This document shows, one piece after another, positions 41,409-51,192 of a stretch of 64,000 nucleotides of DNA. The stretch is from Pseudomonas sp. ANT_J12 (GTDB lineage: Bacteria; Pseudomonadota; Gammaproteobacteria; Pseudomonadales; Pseudomonadaceae). Position 1 is the first letter of the stretch. Each line of letters begins with the position of its first letter. A model generated the notes under the pieces. The model saw nothing but the letters and a program-made list of their open reading frames with translations, searched no databases and was not told the origin of the DNA. The DNA is taken from positions 496,001 to 560,000 of the forward strand of contig NZ_VOBN01000001.1 in NCBI RefSeq assembly GCF_008370045.1, written 5' to 3'. The position numbers and the translations under genes are program-made.

Positions 41409-42041
41409 TCATTTGCGCAGGCTGGGGCTCAGGCGCAGCATGTCCAACCCTGTATCGACCCAGCGCTCGGCTTCGGCGTGCAGCTCAAAGCTGTCCGGGG
41501 CCAGCAGCCACTGATACAGGATGCCGTCGATGTAGGCGTGCAGGCTGATCGCCGCGCGGGCCGTGTCGAGATCTTCGGGCAACTGTCCGCGATTCACCGC
41601 ATTACTCAAGGCCAGGGCGATTCGCACGTTGCAGTCGAGGCTGACCGCACGGCGCTGCTGGCGCAGGTCACACATTTCATCGGTGAATTCGCACTTATGA
41701 AACAGAATCTCATTGATGCGACGGGTCTTCGGGTCCAAGGCAACTTGATGAAACAAATGAGTCAGCAGCTTGCGCATGCAGCCCAGCGGATCGAGTTCAT
41801 CCTCACTCTCGCTGGCCTTGGCCATTTCATCCAGCGGCTCATGCAAGGTATCGAGCATGGCCTGCACCAGATCCGCCTTATTGCTGAAATGCCAGTAGAT
41901 GGCCCCGCGAGTTACGCCGGCCAGGGTGGCGATGTCCGCCAGTGTTGTGCGCGCCACGCCCCTTTCATAAAAGGCTTTCTCTGCCGCTTCGAGAATCTGG
42001 CTACGGGTTTCTTGAGCTTCCTCTTTGGTACGACGGACCAT
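41409..42041 (-). CDS. emhR: TetR-family repressor EmhR/TtgR
   Basis: A 210-residue TetR repressor, close to TtgR/EmhR along the whole length: start [20 protein letters not shown], the reading helix [18 protein letters not shown] and the end [17 protein letters not shown]. TtgR binds many antibiotics, solvents and flavonoids and then releases the operator. It is divergent from emhABC with about 265 bases between, containing a TtgR-type operator (42184-42218). The ligand domain is full length. The name emhR is used because the species looks fluorescens-type. Confidence 0.9.
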   Translation of the reverse strand: MVRRTKEEAQETRSQILEAAEKAFYERGVARTTLADIATLAGVTRGAIYWHFSNKADLVQAMLDTLHEPLDEMAKASESEDELDPLGCMRKLLTHLFHQVALDPKTRRINEILFHKCEFTDEMCDLRQQRRAVSLDCNVRIALALSNAVNRGQLPEDLDTARAAISLHAYIDGILYQWLLAPDSFELHAEAERWVDTGLDMLRLSPSLRK

Positions 42042-42183
42042 GGCAGTACAACCTCAATCAGGATGCTTCAGCGATGTCTGAACAGCCGCTGAATAAAAGT
42101 GGGGCAAGCGCTCTTGGGCATCGTCCCCGGCCTACAATTCAAACCTTTGACGGCTTTTGTAACGAAGTGGGTAAGCAGCCAAG

Positions 42184-42218
42184 GTATTTACAAACAACCA
42201 TGAACGTAAGTATATTCC
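42184..42218. promoter_or_regulatory. TtgR/EmhR-type operator in the emhR-emhA gap
   Basis: TATTTACAAACAACCATGAA at 42185-42204, continuing CGTAAGTATATTCC to 42218, matches the known TtgR operator of P. putida except for about one base (C for T after GAA). It should cover the divergent promoters of emhR and emhABC. Confidence 0.85.
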
Positions 42219-42305
42219 TTAGCAAGCTACTTATCCACTCAGCACACCTTTTTTACCCTTCCACCTTTCTAGTGCGCATTTTGCGCGCCTGACCCGAGGA
42301 TTTTC

Positions 42306-43460
42306 ATGCAATTCAAGCCAGCTGTTACCGCCCTGGTCACTGCCGTCGCCCTGGCATCGCTGCTCAGCGGATGTAAAAAGGAAGAGGCACCTCCTGCCGC
42401 TCCCGCCCCTCAGGTCGGCGTCGTCACCCTGCAACCTCAAGCCTTTACCCTGACATCCGAACTGCCGGGTCGTACCAGTGCGTACCGCATCGCCGAAGTT
42501 CGCCCGCAGGTCAACGGCATCATTCTCAAGCGCCTGTTCAAGGAAGGCGGCGACGTCAAGGCTGGCCAGCAGCTCTATCAGATCGATCCGTCGGTCTATG
42601 AGGCCACCCTGAAAAGCGCCCAAGCCAACCTGCAACAGACCAAGTCGATCTCCGATCGTTACCAGCAACTGGTCAAGGAGCAAGCGGTCAGCCGCCAGGA
42701 ATACGACACGGCCCTGGCCAATCGTTTGCAGTCGGAAGCGACCTTGCAATCGGCCCAGATCAACGTGCGCTACACCAAGGTCTACGCACCGATCACCGGT
42801 CGTATCGGCCGCTCTTCGGTAACCGAAGGCGCGCTGGTCACCAGCGGCCAGACCGACGCCATGGCCGTCATCCAGCAACTGGACCCAATCTACGTCGACG
42901 TGACCCAGTCTTCGGTCGAGCTCCTTGAGCTGCGCCGTGAACTGGAAAGCGGTCGCCTGCAAAAGGCTGGCGACAACTCGGCCGCGGTCAAGCTGACCCT
43001 GGAAGACGGCAGCCAGTACAAGCAGGACGGCAAACTGGAGTTCTCCGAAGTCTCGGTTGACCAGACCACCGGTTCCGTCACCTTGCGCGCCGTGTTCCCC
43101 AACCCTGATCACACCCTGCTGCCGGGCATGTTCGTGCACGCCCAACTGCAATCCGGCGTGAACAGCGCAGCGATCCTCGCGCCGCAACAAGGTGTGACCC
43201 GCGACCTCAAAGGCACCCCGACCGCACTGGTCGTCGGTACGGACAACAAGGTCGAGCTGCGTCAGTTGAAGGCCAGCCGCACCGTCGGTAGCCAATGGCT
43301 GATCGAAGACGGTCTCAAGGCGGGCGATCGCCTGATCACCGAAGGGCTGCAATTCGTCAAGCCTGGCGTTGAAGTCAAGGCCACGGAAGCAACCAACGTT
43401 GGCAAGAACCCGGCCCCCGCTCAAACAGCTGACAAGGCTTACAGCGGCAAAGGGGAGTAA
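42306..43460 (+). CDS. emhA: RND efflux periplasmic adaptor EmhA/TtgA
   Basis: A 384-residue MexA-like membrane fusion lipoprotein. A lipobox (ALASLLSGCKKE, cysteine about residue 24) marks the anchor. Then come the lipoyl half domains, the coiled-coil hairpin (ANLQQTKSISDRYQQLVKEQ and AVSRQEYDTALANRLQ), barrel and a membrane-proximal part (GVEVKATE). It connects EmhB to EmhC. GAGGATTTTC precedes the ATG. The neighbouring operator means it is induced by TtgR-type ligands. Confidence 0.93.
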   Translation: MQFKPAVTALVTAVALASLLSGCKKEEAPPAAPAPQVGVVTLQPQAFTLTSELPGRTSAYRIAEVRPQVNGIILKRLFKEGGDVKAGQQLYQIDPSVYEATLKSAQANLQQTKSISDRYQQLVKEQAVSRQEYDTALANRLQSEATLQSAQINVRYTKVYAPITGRIGRSSVTEGALVTSGQTDAMAVIQQLDPIYVDVTQSSVELLELRRELESGRLQKAGDNSAAVKLTLEDGSQYKQDGKLEFSEVSVDQTTGSVTLRAVFPNPDHTLLPGMFVHAQLQSGVNSAAILAPQQGVTRDLKGTPTALVVGTDNKVELRQLKASRTVGSQWLIEDGLKAGDRLITEGLQFVKPGVEVKATEATNVGKNPAPAQTADKAYSGKGE

Positions 43461-43463
43461 ACC

Positions 43464-46400
43464 ATGTCGAAATTTTTTATCGACCGTCCGATTTTCGCCT
43501 GGGTAATTGCCCTGGTGATCATGCTGGTCGGGGCTCTATCGATCCTCAAACTGCCGATCAACCAATACCCGAGCATTGCGCCTCCGGCCATTGCGATCCA
43601 GGTCACCTACCCAGGCGCGTCCGCACAAACCGTGCAGGACACCGTGGTCCAGGTCATCGAGCAACAGCTCAACGGTATCGATAACCTGCGTTATGTGTCG
43701 TCGGAAAGTAACTCCGACGGCAGCATGACCATTACCGCCACCTTCGAGCAGGGCACCAACTCCGACACCGCGCAGGTTCAGGTCCAGAACAAACTGAACC
43801 TGGCCACCCCACTGCTGCCGCAAGAAGTGCAGCAACAGGGGATCCGCGTGACCAAGGCAGTGAAAAACTTCCTGCTGGTAATCGGCGTGGTGTCGCAAGA
43901 CGGCAGCATGTCCAAGGACGACCTGTCCAACTACATCGTGTCGAACATGCAGGACCCGATCTCCCGGACCGCCGGTGTCGGTGACTTCCAGGTCTTCGGT
44001 GCCCAGTACGCGATGCGGATCTGGCTCGACCCGGCCAAGTTGAACAACTACAACCTGACCCCGGCCGACGTCAGTGCCGCGATCTCGGCACAGAACGTTC
44101 AAATCTCCTCCGGTCAACTGGGCGGCCTGCCTGCGTTGCCTGGCCAGCAATTGAACGCCACGATCATCGGCAAGACCCGCCTGCAAACTGCCGAGCAGTT
44201 CAAGGCGATCCTGCTGAAGGTCAACAAGGATGGTTCGCAAGTTCGTGTCGGTGATGTCGCCGATGTCGGCCTCGGTGGTGAGAACTCCAGCATCGCGGCG
44301 CAGTTCAACGGCAAGCCGGCTTCCGGTCTGGCAGTAAAACTGGCCAACGGCGCCAACGCTCTCGACACGGCCAAGGCTCTGCGCAAAACCATCGACAGCC
44401 TGAAACCATTCTTCCCGGAAGGGATGGAAGTGGTATTCCCGTATGACACCACGCCAGTGGTGACCGAGTCGATCAAGGGTGTGGTTGAAACCCTGGTCGA
44501 AGCGATCGTACTGGTGTTCCTGGTGATGTTCCTGTTCCTGCAAAACTTCCGCGCCACCATCATCACCACGATGACCGTGCCGGTGGTATTGCTGGGTACG
44601 TTCGGGATCCTCGCGGCGTTCGGTTTCAGCATCAACACCCTGACCATGTTCGGTATGGTGCTGGCCATCGGCTTGCTGGTGGACGATGCCATCGTCGTGG
44701 TGGAAAACGTCGAGCGGGTGATGAGCGAGGAAGGCCTGTCACCCAAGGAGGCCACCAAGAAATCCATGGGGCAGATCCAGGGCGCGCTGGTCGGTATCGC
44801 GTTGGTCCTGTCGGCGGTACTGCTGCCGATGGCGTTCTTCAGCGGCTCCACCGGTGTGATCTACAAGCAGTTCTCGATCACCATCGTCTCGGCCATGGCC
44901 CTGTCGGTATTGGTTGCCCTGATCTTCACCCCGGCACTCTGCGCCACCATGCTCAAGGCGATACCGAAAGGCGAGCACGGCACTCCTAAACGCGGCTTCT
45001 TCGGCTGGTTCAACCGCAACTTCGACCGTGGCCTCAGAAGCTACGAGCGCGGTGTCGGCAACATGCTCAAGCACAAGATCCCGTACTTGCTGGCTTACCT
45101 GTTGATCATCGTCGGCATGATCTGGCTGTTCACCCGCATTCCGACCGCGTTCCTGCCGGAAGAAGACCAGGGCGTACTGTTCGCCCAGGTGCAAACCCCG
45201 GCCGGTTCCAGTGCTGAACGCACGCAAGTGGTGATCGACGAGATGCGTTCCTACCTGCTGGAGAAAGAATCCGGCGCGGTGGCTTCGGTGTTCACCGTGA
45301 ACGGCTTCAACTTCGCCGGTCGCGGCCAGAGCTCCGGCCTGGCGTTCATCATGCTCAAGCCGTGGGGCGAGCGTAACGCTGACAACAGCGTGTTTGCCCT
45401 GGCAGGTCGCGCCCAGCAACACTTCTTCAGCTTCCGCGACGCGATGGTGTTTGCCTTCGCACCGCCGGCGGTCCTGGAGTTGGGTAACGCCACCGGTTTC
45501 GACGTGTTCCTGCAAGACCGTGCCGGTATCGGTCACGACAAGCTGATGGCGGCGCGTAACCAGTTCCTCGGCATGGCGGCGCAGAGCAAGGTGCTGTATC
45601 AGGTGCGTCCGAACGGCCTGAACGACGAGCCGCAATACCAGCTGGAAATCGACGACGAGAAAGCCAGCGCCCTGGGCCTGACCCTCTCCGACATCAACAG
45701 CACGCTGTCGATTTCCTTCGGTAGTAGCTACGTGAACGACTTTATCGACCGTGGTCGGGTGAAGAAGGTTTACGTTCAAGGCAAGCCAGGCTCGCGGATG
45801 AGCCCGGAAGACTTGAAGAAGTGGTATGTGCGCAACAGCGCGGGGACCATGGTGCCGTTCTCCGCCTTCGCCAAGGGCGAGTGGGTCTACGGTTCGCCGA
45901 AACTGGCCCGTTACAACGGCGTGGAAGCGATGGAAATCCTCGGGGCTCCGGCGCCGGGCTACTCCACCGGTGAAGCCATGGCCGAAGTCGAAGCCCTTGC
46001 CAAGAAACTGCCGGCGGGTGTGGGGATTTCCTGGACCGGTCTGTCGTACGAGGAACGCTTGTCCGGTTCCCAGGCGCCGGCGTTGTACGCCCTGTCGCTG
46101 CTGATGGTGTTCCTGTGTCTGGCGGCCCTGTATGAAAGCTGGTCGATTCCGATCGCGGTCATGCTCGTGGTACCGCTGGGGATCATCGGTGCGTTGATGG
46201 CTACCAGCCTGCGAGGGCTGTCCAACGACGTGTACTTCCAGGTGGGGCTGTTGACAACCATCGGTCTGGCATCGAAAAACGCCATTCTGATCGTCGAGTT
46301 CGCCAAGGACTTGCACGAGCAAGGACGCAGCCTGCGCGAGGCGGCCATCGAGGCCTGCCGCATGCGTCTGCGACCGATCATCATGACGTCGCTGGCCTTC

Positions 46401-46613
46401 GTCCTTGGTGTGGTTCCGCTCGCCATCTCCACTGGTGCCGGTTCGGGCAGTCAGCACGCGATCGGTACCGGGGTAATTGGCGGTATGATCACCGCCACGG
46501 TCCTGGCGATCTTCTGGGTCCCACTGTTCTTCGTCACCGTGTCGTCCATCGGCCAGCGCAAAAAAGCTGACGAGGAAGACGCTATTGAAAATCCTAAAGA
46601 GGCTGGCCAATGA
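43464..46613 (+). CDS. emhB: RND efflux pump EmhB/TtgB
   Basis: A 1049-residue 12-helix proton-driven multidrug pump of the HAE1 family, as long as MexB. Helix 4 shows the proton-relay pair in [20 protein letters not shown], and the first helix motif [18 protein letters not shown] is intact. The large periplasmic loops (about residues 30-330 and 560-870) carry drug binding. It follows emhA by three bases and overlaps emhC by four. It exports solvents, polycyclic hydrocarbons and antibiotics in related strains. Confidence 0.95.
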   Translation: MSKFFIDRPIFAWVIALVIMLVGALSILKLPINQYPSIAPPAIAIQVTYPGASAQTVQDTVVQVIEQQLNGIDNLRYVSSESNSDGSMTITATFEQGTNSDTAQVQVQNKLNLATPLLPQEVQQQGIRVTKAVKNFLLVIGVVSQDGSMSKDDLSNYIVSNMQDPISRTAGVGDFQVFGAQYAMRIWLDPAKLNNYNLTPADVSAAISAQNVQISSGQLGGLPALPGQQLNATIIGKTRLQTAEQFKAILLKVNKDGSQVRVGDVADVGLGGENSSIAAQFNGKPASGLAVKLANGANALDTAKALRKTIDSLKPFFPEGMEVVFPYDTTPVVTESIKGVVETLVEAIVLVFLVMFLFLQNFRATIITTMTVPVVLLGTFGILAAFGFSINTLTMFGMVLAIGLLVDDAIVVVENVERVMSEEGLSPKEATKKSMGQIQGALVGIALVLSAVLLPMAFFSGSTGVIYKQFSITIVSAMALSVLVALIFTPALCATMLKAIPKGEHGTPKRGFFGWFNRNFDRGLRSYERGVGNMLKHKIPYLLAYLLIIVGMIWLFTRIPTAFLPEEDQGVLFAQVQTPAGSSAERTQVVIDEMRSYLLEKESGAVASVFTVNGFNFAGRGQSSGLAFIMLKPWGERNADNSVFALAGRAQQHFFSFRDAMVFAFAPPAVLELGNATGFDVFLQDRAGIGHDKLMAARNQFLGMAAQSKVLYQVRPNGLNDEPQYQLEIDDEKASALGLTLSDINSTLSISFGSSYVNDFIDRGRVKKVYVQGKPGSRMSPEDLKKWYVRNSAGTMVPFSAFAKGEWVYGSPKLARYNGVEAMEILGAPAPGYSTGEAMAEVEALAKKLPAGVGISWTGLSYEERLSGSQAPALYALSLLMVFLCLAALYESWSIPIAVMLVVPLGIIGALMATSLRGLSNDVYFQVGLLTTIGLASKNAILIVEFAKDLHEQGRSLREAAIEACRMRLRPIIMTSLAFVLGVVPLAISTGAGSGSQHAIGTGVIGGMITATVLAIFWVPLFFVTVSSIGQRKKADEEDAIENPKEAGQ

Positions 46614-48070
46614 GCAAGTCGCTACTCTCCCTAGCTGTTGCCGCCTTCGTGCTCGGTGGCTGCTCGCTGATTCCTGACTATCAGCAGCCGGCAGCACCGG
46701 TGGCAGGTCAATTCCCGCAGGGGCCAGCGTATTCGCCGGCCCAGGCGCCGAGCCAGGCCGCCGCCGAACAGGGCTGGAAGCAGTTTTTCCATGACCCGGC
46801 GCTGCAACAGATGATCCAGGTCGCCCTGGAAAACAACCGTGACCTGCGTGTCGCGGCCCTGAATATCGACGCCTTCGCGGCGCAGTACCGCATCCAGCGT
46901 GCCGATCTGTACCCGGCCATCTCGGCTAACGGCACCGGCAGCCGCCAGCGCGTTCCGGCGGACGCTTCGCAAACCGGTCAGGCGGGCATCACCAGCTCCT
47001 ACTCGGCAACTGTCGGCATCAGCGCCTATGAACTCGACCTGTTCGGTCGGGTTCGCAGCCTGAGCGAAGAAGCCCTGCAGAAGTACTTCGCCACCGAAGA
47101 AGCACGGCGCAGCACGCAGATCAGCCTGGTGGCCAGTGTGGCCAACGCCTACATGACCTGGCAGGCCGACAAGGAACTGCTGAAACTGACTCAGGACACC
47201 CTCGGCGCCTTCGAGGAGAGCTACAAGCTCACCTCGCGCAGCAACGAAGTCGGGGTCGCCTCGGCCCTGGACCTGGCCCAGTCACGTACCTCGGTGGAAA
47301 ACGCCCGGGCGCAACTGGCCAAGTACACCCGTCAGGTCGCCCAGGACGAAAACAGCCTGGTGCTCCTGCTCGGCACCGGTGTCCCGGCCAATCTGCAAGC
47401 CGCCAAGCCACTGTCTGACGACCTGCTGAGCGATGTACCGCCGGGCCTGCCGTCGGACTTGCTGCAACGCCGTCCGGACATCCTTCAGGCCGAATACAAC
47501 CTGAAGGCCGCCAACGCCAACATCGGCGCGGCGCGGGCTGCGTTCTTCCCGAGCATCAGCCTGACCGCCAATGCCGGGACCCTGAGCCCGGACCTGTCCG
47601 GTCTGTTCAAAGGTGGTTCGGGGACCTGGCTGTTCTCGCCGCAGATCAACCTGCCGATCTTCAACGCCGGCAGCCTGCGCGCCAGCCTGGATTACTCGAA
47701 GATCCAGAAAGACATCGGCGTGGCGAACTACGAGAAGTCCATTCAAACGGCCTTCCAGGAAGTCGCCGACGGCCTGGCCGCCCGCCAGACCTACACCGAA
47801 CAGTTGCAGGCCCAGCGTGATTTCGTCGCCGCCAACCAGGACTACTACCGTCTGGCCGAGCGTCGCTACCGCATTGGTGTCGACAGCAACCTGACCTTCC
47901 TCGACGCCCAGCGCCAGTTGTTCAGTGCCCAACAGGCGCTGATCACCGACCGTCTGGCGCAGTTGAACAGCGCCGTCAATCTGTACAAGGCGCTGGGTGG
48001 TGGCTGGAACGAACAAACGGCGAAGAACGAGCCGCTGAAAGAAGAAGCGCCGAAGTTGAAGTTGTTCTGA
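46610..48070 (+). CDS. emhC: RND efflux outer-membrane channel EmhC/TtgC
   Basis: A 486-residue OprM/TolC-family lipoprotein channel. The lipobox is [15 protein letters not shown]; the long helical repeats follow, with [20 protein letters not shown] in the first and [20 protein letters not shown] in the second half. Its ATG overlaps emhB by four bases and the end of the operon is marked by the hairpin at 48091-48114. It gives the pump its exit duct. Confidence 0.94.
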   Translation: MSKSLLSLAVAAFVLGGCSLIPDYQQPAAPVAGQFPQGPAYSPAQAPSQAAAEQGWKQFFHDPALQQMIQVALENNRDLRVAALNIDAFAAQYRIQRADLYPAISANGTGSRQRVPADASQTGQAGITSSYSATVGISAYELDLFGRVRSLSEEALQKYFATEEARRSTQISLVASVANAYMTWQADKELLKLTQDTLGAFEESYKLTSRSNEVGVASALDLAQSRTSVENARAQLAKYTRQVAQDENSLVLLLGTGVPANLQAAKPLSDDLLSDVPPGLPSDLLQRRPDILQAEYNLKAANANIGAARAAFFPSISLTANAGTLSPDLSGLFKGGSGTWLFSPQINLPIFNAGSLRASLDYSKIQKDIGVANYEKSIQTAFQEVADGLAARQTYTEQLQAQRDFVAANQDYYRLAERRYRIGVDSNLTFLDAQRQLFSAQQALITDRLAQLNSAVNLYKALGGGWNEQTAKNEPLKEEAPKLKLF

Positions 48071-48090
48071 TAGCGCTTTGAAATACAAGA

Positions 48091-48114
48091 AGCCCACCGA
48101 TTGGTGGGCTTTTT
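48091..48114 (+). terminator. Rho-independent terminator of emhABC
   Basis: AGCCCACC and GGTGGGCT form an eight-base stem with a four-base loop, then TTTT. It lies 20 bases after the emhC stop. Confidence 0.88.
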
Positions 48115-48145
48115 GTTGGCTTGGGAAAAAGCGAAGATCTTTGTC

Positions 48146-48160
48146 GTTCGATAATCGCCC
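48146..48160 (+). promoter_or_regulatory. PcaR-type half-site before the porin gene
   Basis: GTTCGATAATCGCCC is identical to the 15-mer on the minus strand at 61817-61831, before pcaR, and differs by one base from the published PcaR consensus GTTCGATAATCGCAC. It is about 200 bases upstream of the porin ATG and points the same way as the gene. Only one copy is seen here. Confidence 0.65.
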
Positions 48161-48373
48161 AAAACCCGCTCCCGCCAATTGAATCCCGCCGCCGATCCCC
48201 CGCACCATTCGCTCCACAAAACCAATAACAACAGGTTCACCACCATGCCCCCACGCCCTGCCCTGTCCGGCTGATCGCTCCCGATTCATCTCCCGATTTC
48301 GAATCTTGTGTCTGCACCCCCAGGTTGCGGCAGCGCCCCGTTTCACCCCTAACAATTAGAGAGCCCCGTGCAC

Positions 48374-49633
48374 ATGAAGCCTTCCACCGCGCAGTACCTG
48401 TTTCCCAGCCTCATCGCCGCCGCGCTGGCCGGCAACGCCCTGCCCGCCGCCGCCGAGGAATCGGGTTTTGTCGAAGGAGCCAAGGTCAACCTGAACCTGC
48501 GCAATTTCTACATCAACCGCAACTTCACCAACCCGACCAAGGCCCAAGGCAAGGCAGAGGAATGGACGCAAAGCTTCATCCTTGACGCCAAGTCCGGCTT
48601 CACCCAGGGCACGGTCGGTTTCGGCATGGATGTGCTGGGGTTGTACTCGGTGAAACTCGACGGCGGTAAAGGCACGGGCGGTACACAGTTGCTGCCGCTG
48701 GACCATGACGGGCGCCCGGCGGACAACTTTGGCCGCACCAACGTCGCGTTCAAGGCCAAGCTGTCCCAGACCGAAGTGAAGGTCGGCGAATGGATGCCGG
48801 TGCTGCCGATCCTGCGCTCGGACGACGGCCGCTCCCTGCCGCAAACCTTCCGTGGCGGGCAGATCACCTCGAAGGAAATCGATGGCCTGACGCTCTACGG
48901 CGGTCAGTTCCGCGCCAACAGCCCACGGGACGACAGCAGCATGAGCGACATGTCGATGGTCGGCAAAGCGGCATTCACCTCCGACCGCTTCAACTTTCAG
49001 GGCGGCGAATATGTGTTCAACGACAAACACACCCAGATCGGCCTGTGGAACGCCGAACTCAAGGACATCTACAGCCAGCAGTTCATCAACCTGATCCACA
49101 CCCAGCCCCTCGGTGACTGGACCCTCGGCGCCAATATCGGCTACTTCTATGGCAAGGACGACGGCAGCGCCCGGGCCGGGGAACTGGACAACAAGACCTG
49201 GTCGGGCATGTTCTCGGCCAAATACGGCGGCAACACCTTCTACGTCGGCCTGCAAAAGCTCACCGGCGACAGCGCCTGGATGCGCGTCAACGGCACCAGC
49301 GGAGGCACGTTGGCCAACGACAGTTACAACAACAGCTACGACAATGCCCAGGAACGCTCCTGGCAGTTGCGCCATGACTACAACTTCGTCGCCCTCGGCA
49401 TCCCCGGCCTGACCCTGATGAACCGTTACATCAGCGGCGACAACGTGCACACCGGCACCATCACCAACGGCAAGGAATGGGGCCGCGAGAGCGAACTGGG
49501 CTACACCGTGCAAAGCGGCACGCTCAAGGACCTGAACTTCAAATGGCGCAACTCGACCATGCGCCGGGATTTCAGCAACAACGAGTTTGATGAGAACCGC
49601 TTGATCGTGAGCTATCCGATCAGCTTGTTGTAA
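48374..49633 (+). CDS. OprD-family outer-membrane porin (PcaP-like)
   Basis: A 419-residue porin of the OprD/Occ family: signal peptide ending ALPAAAEE, then NLRNFYINRNF, the constriction-loop segment RSDDGRSLPQTFRGGQI, and a C-terminal strand ending NRLIVSYPISLL typical for outer-membrane insertion. Occ porins take up carboxylates and amino acids; many take aromatic acids. The ATG at 48374 is preferred over a GTG at 48368; the ribosome-binding site is GAGAG. In P. putida the pca operon carries a porin gene, pcaP; this gene, though on the opposite strand and outside the cluster, has a PcaR box upstream (48146-48160). Confidence 0.82.
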   Translation: MKPSTAQYLFPSLIAAALAGNALPAAAEESGFVEGAKVNLNLRNFYINRNFTNPTKAQGKAEEWTQSFILDAKSGFTQGTVGFGMDVLGLYSVKLDGGKGTGGTQLLPLDHDGRPADNFGRTNVAFKAKLSQTEVKVGEWMPVLPILRSDDGRSLPQTFRGGQITSKEIDGLTLYGGQFRANSPRDDSSMSDMSMVGKAAFTSDRFNFQGGEYVFNDKHTQIGLWNAELKDIYSQQFINLIHTQPLGDWTLGANIGYFYGKDDGSARAGELDNKTWSGMFSAKYGGNTFYVGLQKLTGDSAWMRVNGTSGGTLANDSYNNSYDNAQERSWQLRHDYNFVALGIPGLTLMNRYISGDNVHTGTITNGKEWGRESELGYTVQSGTLKDLNFKWRNSTMRRDFSNNEFDENRLIVSYPISLL

Positions 49634-49644
49634 GGCTCGATGAC

Positions 49645-49706
49645 GCCTTCGCGGGCAAGCCTCGCTCCTACACCGTCCCTGTAGGAGCGAGGCTTGCCCG
49701 CGAAGA
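49645..49706. repeat. A-family palindromic repeat, short loop
   Basis: CTTCGCGGGCAAGCCTCGCT...CCTACA and TGTAGGAGCGAGGCTTGCCC...GCGAAG with only about nine bases of loop, making the tightest A element in the window. It lies 12 bases after the porin stop. Confidence 0.87.
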
Positions 49707-49896
49707 ACGATAACGCGGTCCCCTTGCCACCCGTCAGCCCAGGTGGCACTTCGCGGCCCTTCTATTACAGTGAAAAAACCTGACAGGACTCAGGCATTTT
49801 CCATACACCCTACTTCCGTTATCTGTTGATGTTGGTCCCCAGGACTTGAGCCAGGCTGTCATCGGAAGACACCGCTGATCAACGGAGGACCACCTC

Positions 49897-50706
49897 ATGA
49901 TCACCCGACTACCACCCGGCGACACCGCTTGGGACGCCAAGGCCTACCAGCAGTTTTCCCGCCTCAGGCAACGACCAGTCAACGAATTGCTCGACCGCAT
50001 CGACCTCGAACACCCCACACACATCTATGACCTGGGCTGCGGCACCGGCATTGCCACGCAACTGCTGGCCAAGCGCTGGCCCCGAGCCCGATTAATGGGT
50101 GTGGACAGCTCCGAGCACATGCTCGCCGAGGCCCGCGCCCTGCCCATCAAAGCCCGGTGGAAACACTGCGATCTGTTGACCTGGCAACCGGAGGTGCCAG
50201 CGGATCTGCTGTTCGCTGCCGCCGTGCTGCACTTTATCGACGACCACCAACAGTTGCTGCCGCGCCTGCTGCGACAACTCAACCCCGGAGGCTGCCTCGC
50301 CGCGCACATGCCCGACTGGTGGGATGCCTTGTGGTACCAACTGATGCTCGACACCCTGGACGATGCGGGGCCTGGTGGTGTGCCGCTGGGAACGCCGGAG
50401 TTGCGCCAGACGATGGCTCACCGAACGTTATTGTCCCTGGAAGGCTATTACCGCCTGCTCGCACCGATCACCCGATCCCTTGATATCTGGGAAACCGAAC
50501 AGTTGCAGGTGGTGGACGGCAAATCGCCGATCTACGACTGGGTCAAGGTCTCGGCCTTGCGACCGGTGCTGCTGGGATTGAAGGCTGAGGAACAGGCGCG
50601 ATTCATCTATCACTACCTGATGCGCGTGCATAAGCATTACCCGCCGGAGAACGACGGCCGCACGTTGTTTCCGTTCAAGCGGATTTTCATTGTGGCGACG
50701 GTGTAA
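49897..50706 (+). CDS. Tam-like SAM methyltransferase, second paralogue
   Basis: A 269-residue class I methyltransferase with the Tam plan but diverged. Motif I is DLGCGTGIATQLLA (about residues 47-60), motif II MGVDSSEHMLAEA, then FAAAVLHFIDDH, HMPDWWDALWYQLM and the family end FKRIFIVA. The two catalytic-region insertions differ from Tam at 287-1057, so trans-aconitate is not certain. GGAGG precedes the ATG. It lies between the porin and pcaC, transcribed away from the pca genes, and a C-family terminator follows. A link to aromatic metabolism is possible but only from position. Confidence 0.72.
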   Translation: MITRLPPGDTAWDAKAYQQFSRLRQRPVNELLDRIDLEHPTHIYDLGCGTGIATQLLAKRWPRARLMGVDSSEHMLAEARALPIKARWKHCDLLTWQPEVPADLLFAAAVLHFIDDHQQLLPRLLRQLNPGGCLAAHMPDWWDALWYQLMLDTLDDAGPGGVPLGTPELRQTMAHRTLLSLEGYYRLLAPITRSLDIWETEQLQVVDGKSPIYDWVKVSALRPVLLGLKAEEQARFIYHYLMRVHKHYPPENDGRTLFPFKRIFIVATV

Positions 50707-50711
50707 ACATC

Positions 50712-50776
50712 AAAAGATCGCAGCCTTCGGCAGCGCCTACGTGTTTGTGGGCGCTGCCGAAGGCTGCGATCTTTTT
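50712..50776. repeat. C-family palindromic repeat, bidirectional terminator
   Basis: AAAAGATCGCAGCCTTCGGC...GCGC and GCGC...GCCGAAGGCTGCGATCTTTT form a 24-base stem with a loop of about 15 bases, with A- and T-runs on the flanks. It closes both the methyltransferase gene and pcaC, which end on each side of it. Confidence 0.87.
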
Positions 50777-50789
50777 TGCGGCCTTCACG

Positions 50790-51182
50790 CTAGCCCCGCG
50801 ACTCAACCCCCAACTCATCCCACACCGATTCCGCCAAATGGAACGTGGCATTCGCCGCCGGGATCCCGCAGTAGATTGCGCTCTGCATGATCACTTCCTT
50901 GATCTCGCCACGGGTCACGCCGTTATTGGCGGCGGCGCGCAGGTGCAGTTTGAGTTCTTCGTTGCGGTTCATGCCGATCAGCATGGCGATGGTGATCAGG
51001 CTGCGGGTGTGGCGTTCCAGGCCCGGGCGGGTCCAGATGTCGCCCCAGGCGTGGCGGGTGATCATTTCCTGGAACTCCGAGTTGAACTCGGTCAGGGCGT
51101 TCAGGCTGCGGTCGACATGGGCGTCGCCCAGTACTGCGCGGCGCACTGCCAGACCCTCGTCGTAACGTTGTTTCTCGTCCAC
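50790..51182 (-). CDS. pcaC: 4-carboxymuconolactone decarboxylase PcaC
   Basis: A 130-residue AhpD-like helical enzyme that turns 4-carboxymuconolactone into 3-oxoadipate enol-lactone. Landmarks: RRAVLGDAHVDRSLNALTEF, ITRHAWGDIWTRPGLERHTR and EVIMQSAIYCGIPAANATFH. The start is the GTG at 51182 (giving MDEKQRYDEG as in P. putida PcaC), with GAGGGG six bases upstream; that ribosome-binding site overlaps the pcaD stop codon. An open frame to 51320 overlaps pcaD and is not used. Last gene of the pca operon. Confidence 0.93.
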   Translation of the reverse strand: MDEKQRYDEGLAVRRAVLGDAHVDRSLNALTEFNSEFQEMITRHAWGDIWTRPGLERHTRSLITIAMLIGMNRNEELKLHLRAAANNGVTRGEIKEVIMQSAIYCGIPAANATFHLAESVWDELGVESRG

Positions 51183-51192
51183 ACATTTCCCC

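Noticed and set aside
44739..46697. A 652-codon minus-strand frame opposite emhB
   Set aside because: Shadow of the RND pump gene; no recognisable domain.
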